From Moraxellaceae bacterium (GTDB lineage: Bacteria; Pseudomonadota; Gammaproteobacteria; Pseudomonadales; Moraxellaceae): a DNA stretch of 15,301 nt. Both the position numbers and the translations under genes were made by a program. The notes below the pieces were generated by a model. It ran no database searches, was not told where the DNA came from, and saw only the letters and a program-made list of their open reading frames with translations. Within the stretch, counting starts at the first letter, position 1, and every line of letters starts with the position of its first letter. Of this stretch, positions 14,040 through 15,301 are shown piece after piece. The stretch spans positions 1-15,301 of the forward strand of contig JAJNDL010000002.1 of NCBI GenBank assembly GCA_021156385.1, in the 5' to 3' direction.

Positions 14040-14083
14040 TCAGACTGCTAGCGCTGCTAAAAGCCCTGGCCCTCGAGCACGGC

Positions 14084-14647
14084 TCAGCCGTTTTTCAGCG
14101 CGTGCTCGATCAGGAAGATGCGGTCTTCGCCGAAGTACATGTCGTTGCCGATGAAGAAGGTCGGGGCGCCGAAGGCGCCGCGCGAGGCAGCCTCTTCCGT
14201 CGCGGCCTTCAGCTTCTCCTTCACGGTCTCGTCGGTGGTCTTTGCCACGAGCTCTTCGCCGAGAATCTGCTTCAGCACTTCCGGGTCGCCGATGTTGCGG
14301 TCTTCGGACCAGTAGGCACGAAAGAGCTTCAGCGCAAGCTGCGGCACCTGTGCCGGATCGGCAGCGGTGAGGGCGCGCATGGCGGTCAGCGAATTGGTGG
14401 GAAACGTGCTCGGGAACTTGTGCGGCTCGTTCACGTAGGCGAAAAGGCGCTGCAGGTCCTTGAACATGTACTGGCCCTTGGCAGGATTCGCAGCAGGCAT
14501 CACGTTGCCGGAAATCTTGAACACGCCGCCGATCAGGAAGGGCCGCCACTGCACTTCCGCCAGCTTTTCCAGCTTGCCGACCTGCAGCGCCGCCAGATAG
14601 CTGTAGGGGCTCACCACATCAAAGAAGAATTCGACTTTCTTGCTCAT
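14084..14647 (-). CDS. 2-hydroxychromene-2-carboxylate isomerase/DsbA-fold (kappa-GST-like) protein
   Basis: A 187-aa thioredoxin-fold protein of the HCCA isomerase family, typified by NahD of naphthalene degradation, a glutathione-dependent isomerase related to kappa-class GST. FFFDVVSPYSYLA (7-19) is the family signature with Ser13 at the position of the glutathione-activating residue; there is no CxxC, so it is not a disulfide oxidoreductase. RGAFGAPTFFIG (156-167) holds the cis-Pro loop, and DRIFLIEHAL (175-184) is the C-terminal helix. The start at 14647 is preferred over the Met at 14695 because it begins the fold directly (MSKKVEFFFD) and has GAGAG about five bases upstream. It is flanked on both sides by inverted copies of the structured repeat. 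The real substrate may not be a chromene; no other naphthalene genes are present. Confidence 0.88.
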   Translation of the reverse strand: MSKKVEFFFDVVSPYSYLAALQVGKLEKLAEVQWRPFLIGGVFKISGNVMPAANPAKGQYMFKDLQRLFAYVNEPHKFPSTFPTNSLTAMRALTAADPAQVPQLALKLFRAYWSEDRNIGDPEVLKQILGEELVAKTTDETVKEKLKAATEEAASRGAFGAPTFFIGNDMYFGEDRIFLIEHALKNG

Positions 14648-14697
14648 TACGCTCTCGCCTAGATCCGCTATCGGTTTTTCAAATCCTGCCGCCATGT

Positions 14698-14711
14698 CGG
14701 GATAAATCCCG
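14698..14711. promoter_or_regulatory. Dyad CGGGAT-AA-ATCCCG upstream of the isomerase gene
   Basis: Six-base arms (14698-14703, 14706-14711) separated by AA form a compact dyad about 50 bp upstream of the isomerase start. This is a plausible place for a dimeric regulator site. No regulator is encoded nearby, and a match of this size can arise by chance. Confidence 0.25.
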
Positions 14712-14762
14712 GCTTACGAGGGACGGAAAAGCCCGCCGTTTTTCAGCGGCAAAAAAATATTC

Positions 14763-14910
14763 GCCGGCCCCTCTATCGTGTGCCCCGAAGCCCTGGGCTC
14801 AGGTGACGAGAGGGTTCGCCTCGCCAAAATGGGGTTGGCATGCCGGGCACCTGATTTTGGCGAGGCGAACCCTCTCGGCGCCGGTAGTTCCTGATCACTG
14901 AAGGAATCCG
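14763..14910 (-). repeat. Structured repeat, right copy in inverted orientation
   Basis: This is the reverse-complement partner of the element at 13877-14039. It has the same modules in the same order on the minus strand: left flank (14910-14876), arm (14875-14854), 23-nt loop (14853-14831), arm (14830-14809), and the 46-nt conserved flank (14808-14763). The arms pair perfectly, and two further base pairs extend the stem to 24 bp (14807-14830 with 14854-14877). The copy is 148 bases, 15 shorter than the left copy; that difference lies wholly in the loop. It begins 22 bp after the stop codon of the FAD-linked dehydrogenase gene. The loop contains the palindrome GGCATGCC. Confidence 0.9.
14807..14877 (-). 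other. Perfect 24-bp hairpin of the right repeat copy
   Basis: The two arms 14807-14830 and 14854-14877 are exact reverse complements (outer CGAGAGGGTTCGCC, inner CCAAAAT) around a 23-nt loop. It is immediately downstream of the dehydrogenase gene on the minus strand. The T-run expected of an intrinsic terminator is absent after the stem, although the inner stem carries an ATTTT segment. Confidence 0.88.
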
Positions 14911-14932
14911 ACGTCCACCACTGCCAGAAAAA

Positions 14933-15301
14933 TCAGAGATCGATCAGCTTGCCCGGATTCATCACGTTGTTCGGATCGAAGACCTGCTTCACCGCTTTCA
15001 TGTACGCGATCTCGGCCGCGGAACGCGTATAGCCGATATAAGGCTTCTTCGTCATGCCGACGCCATGCTCGGCCGATACCGAGCCGTTGTACTTCTGCAC
15101 CGTCTCGAAGACCTGCGTATTCACCGTCTTGCACTTCGCAAAGAAATCTTCCTTGGCCAGCGCGTCCGGCTTCAGGATGTTGAGGTGCAGGTTGCCGTCG
15201 CCGATGTGGCCGAACCACACGACACGGAAGTCCGGGTACTGCGCGCTGACGATGGCGTCGATGTCGGCGATGAAGGCCGGCACGCGCTGGATGATCACGG
15301 A
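14933..15301 (-). CDS. FAD-linked oxidase C-terminal part (D-2-hydroxyacid dehydrogenase type), partial
   Basis: The C-terminal roughly 123 codons of a flavin-dependent 2-hydroxyacid dehydrogenase of the FAD-oxidase C family (relatives: glycolate oxidase GlcD, D-lactate dehydrogenase, D-2-hydroxyglutarate dehydrogenase). The diagnostic segments are VWFGHIGDGNLHLNI (metal/substrate-site histidines), NGSVSAEHGVGMTKKPYIGY and VKQVFDPNNVMNPGKLID near the C-terminus, all complete. The stop TGA is at 14933-14935. The frame stays open to the window edge, and the FAD-binding N-terminal half lies beyond 15301. The GTG near 15298 is an internal valine, not a start. The substrate cannot be assigned from this part. 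The structured repeat begins 22 bp downstream. Confidence 0.9.
   Translation of the reverse strand, partial: SVIIQRVPAFIADIDAIVSAQYPDFRVVWFGHIGDGNLHLNILKPDALAKEDFFAKCKTVNTQVFETVQKYNGSVSAEHGVGMTKKPYIGYTRSAAEIAYMKAVKQVFDPNNVMNPGKLIDL

Larger units (their letters stand above)
13749..14083. other. 335-bp non-coding region holding the left repeat copy
   Basis: The part 13749-13876 is the upstream region of the FAH-family gene and should hold its promoter. It contains CCTG/CAGG around the 13827-13845 stretch but no clear -35/-10 pair. The part 13877-14039 is the left copy of the structured repeat described separately. The part 14040-14083 is a short spacer after the isomerase stop with no identified element. 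Confidence 0.5.

Noticed and set aside
14087..14748. 14-base direct repeat GCCGTTTTTCAGCG at 14087-14100 and 14735-14748
   Set aside because: The first lies in the isomerase C-terminal codons and stop. One 14-base match in a window of this size is close to chance expectation, and the flanks do not align.
14735..14757. Hairpin GCCG/CGGC followed by seven A as a terminator
   Set aside because: On the minus strand, where the genes run, the T-run precedes rather than follows the 4-bp stem, so it does not fit an intrinsic terminator.
13877..14910. CRISPR or tandem repeat array
   Set aside because: There are only two copies, inverted, with unequal loops and a gene between them; no regularly spaced short repeats occur anywhere in the window.

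Overview
The window reads as chromosomal DNA of a high-GC proteobacterium. The left edge carries cysQ-nudE on the minus strand, divergent from yrfG-hslR on the plus strand. These partners are typical of Gammaproteobacteria, so a gammaproteobacterium is the best guess. This rests on gene content only; no rRNA or marker gene is present to settle it.

Layout. (1) 1-2090 is a housekeeping block: CysQ (cut by the window edge), NudE, a GMP/IMP nucleotidase of the YrfG type and the S4-domain heat-shock protein HslR. (2) 2276-6338 is an accessory stretch with three class I SAM-dependent methyltransferases of the Methyltransf_24/TylF-like kind in alternating orientations (+,-,+). The third is followed by a membrane fatty-acid-desaturase-family enzyme on the same strand. 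(3) 6389-12789 is a tight five-gene minus-strand operon. In transcription order it encodes a TPR-like/GT41-like glycosyltransferase, a WecE-type sugar aminotransferase, a Gfo/Idh/MocA oxidoreductase, an FkbM methyltransferase with an extra N-terminal domain, and an ATP-grasp ligase. One junction has a 2-bp gap; the other three are 4-bp ATGA or GTGA overlaps, which fixes the start codons, two of them GTG. (4) 13092-15301 carries three minus-strand catabolic-type genes: the C-terminal part of an FAD-linked 2-hydroxyacid dehydrogenase, a 2-hydroxychromene-2-carboxylate isomerase/DsbA-fold protein, and a fumarylacetoacetate hydrolase-family enzyme.

How the genes may work together. The five-gene operon looks like a module that makes and attaches a modified 4-amino-4,6-dideoxyhexose. 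WecE would make the amine. No N-acetyltransferase (WecD type) is visible. The ATP-grasp ligase could therefore acylate the amine, the FkbM enzyme could O-methylate, and the GT41-like enzyme could transfer sugar to a protein or glycan. This is inference from family membership. The three methyltransferases and the desaturase may decorate the same or another surface molecule.

Most unusual signal. Two copies of a 150-160-bp repeat lie in opposite orientation on either side of the isomerase gene (13877-14039 and 14763-14910). Each has a 22-24-bp hairpin. Between the copies the hairpin arms differ at five base pairs, and every one is a compensatory double change that keeps pairing. The flank on one side is nearly invariant (43 of 46 identical). 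The two copies align without gaps except for a 15-base length difference in the loop, explained by a tandem duplication. This indicates a repeat family whose fold is maintained. I do not recognise the family.
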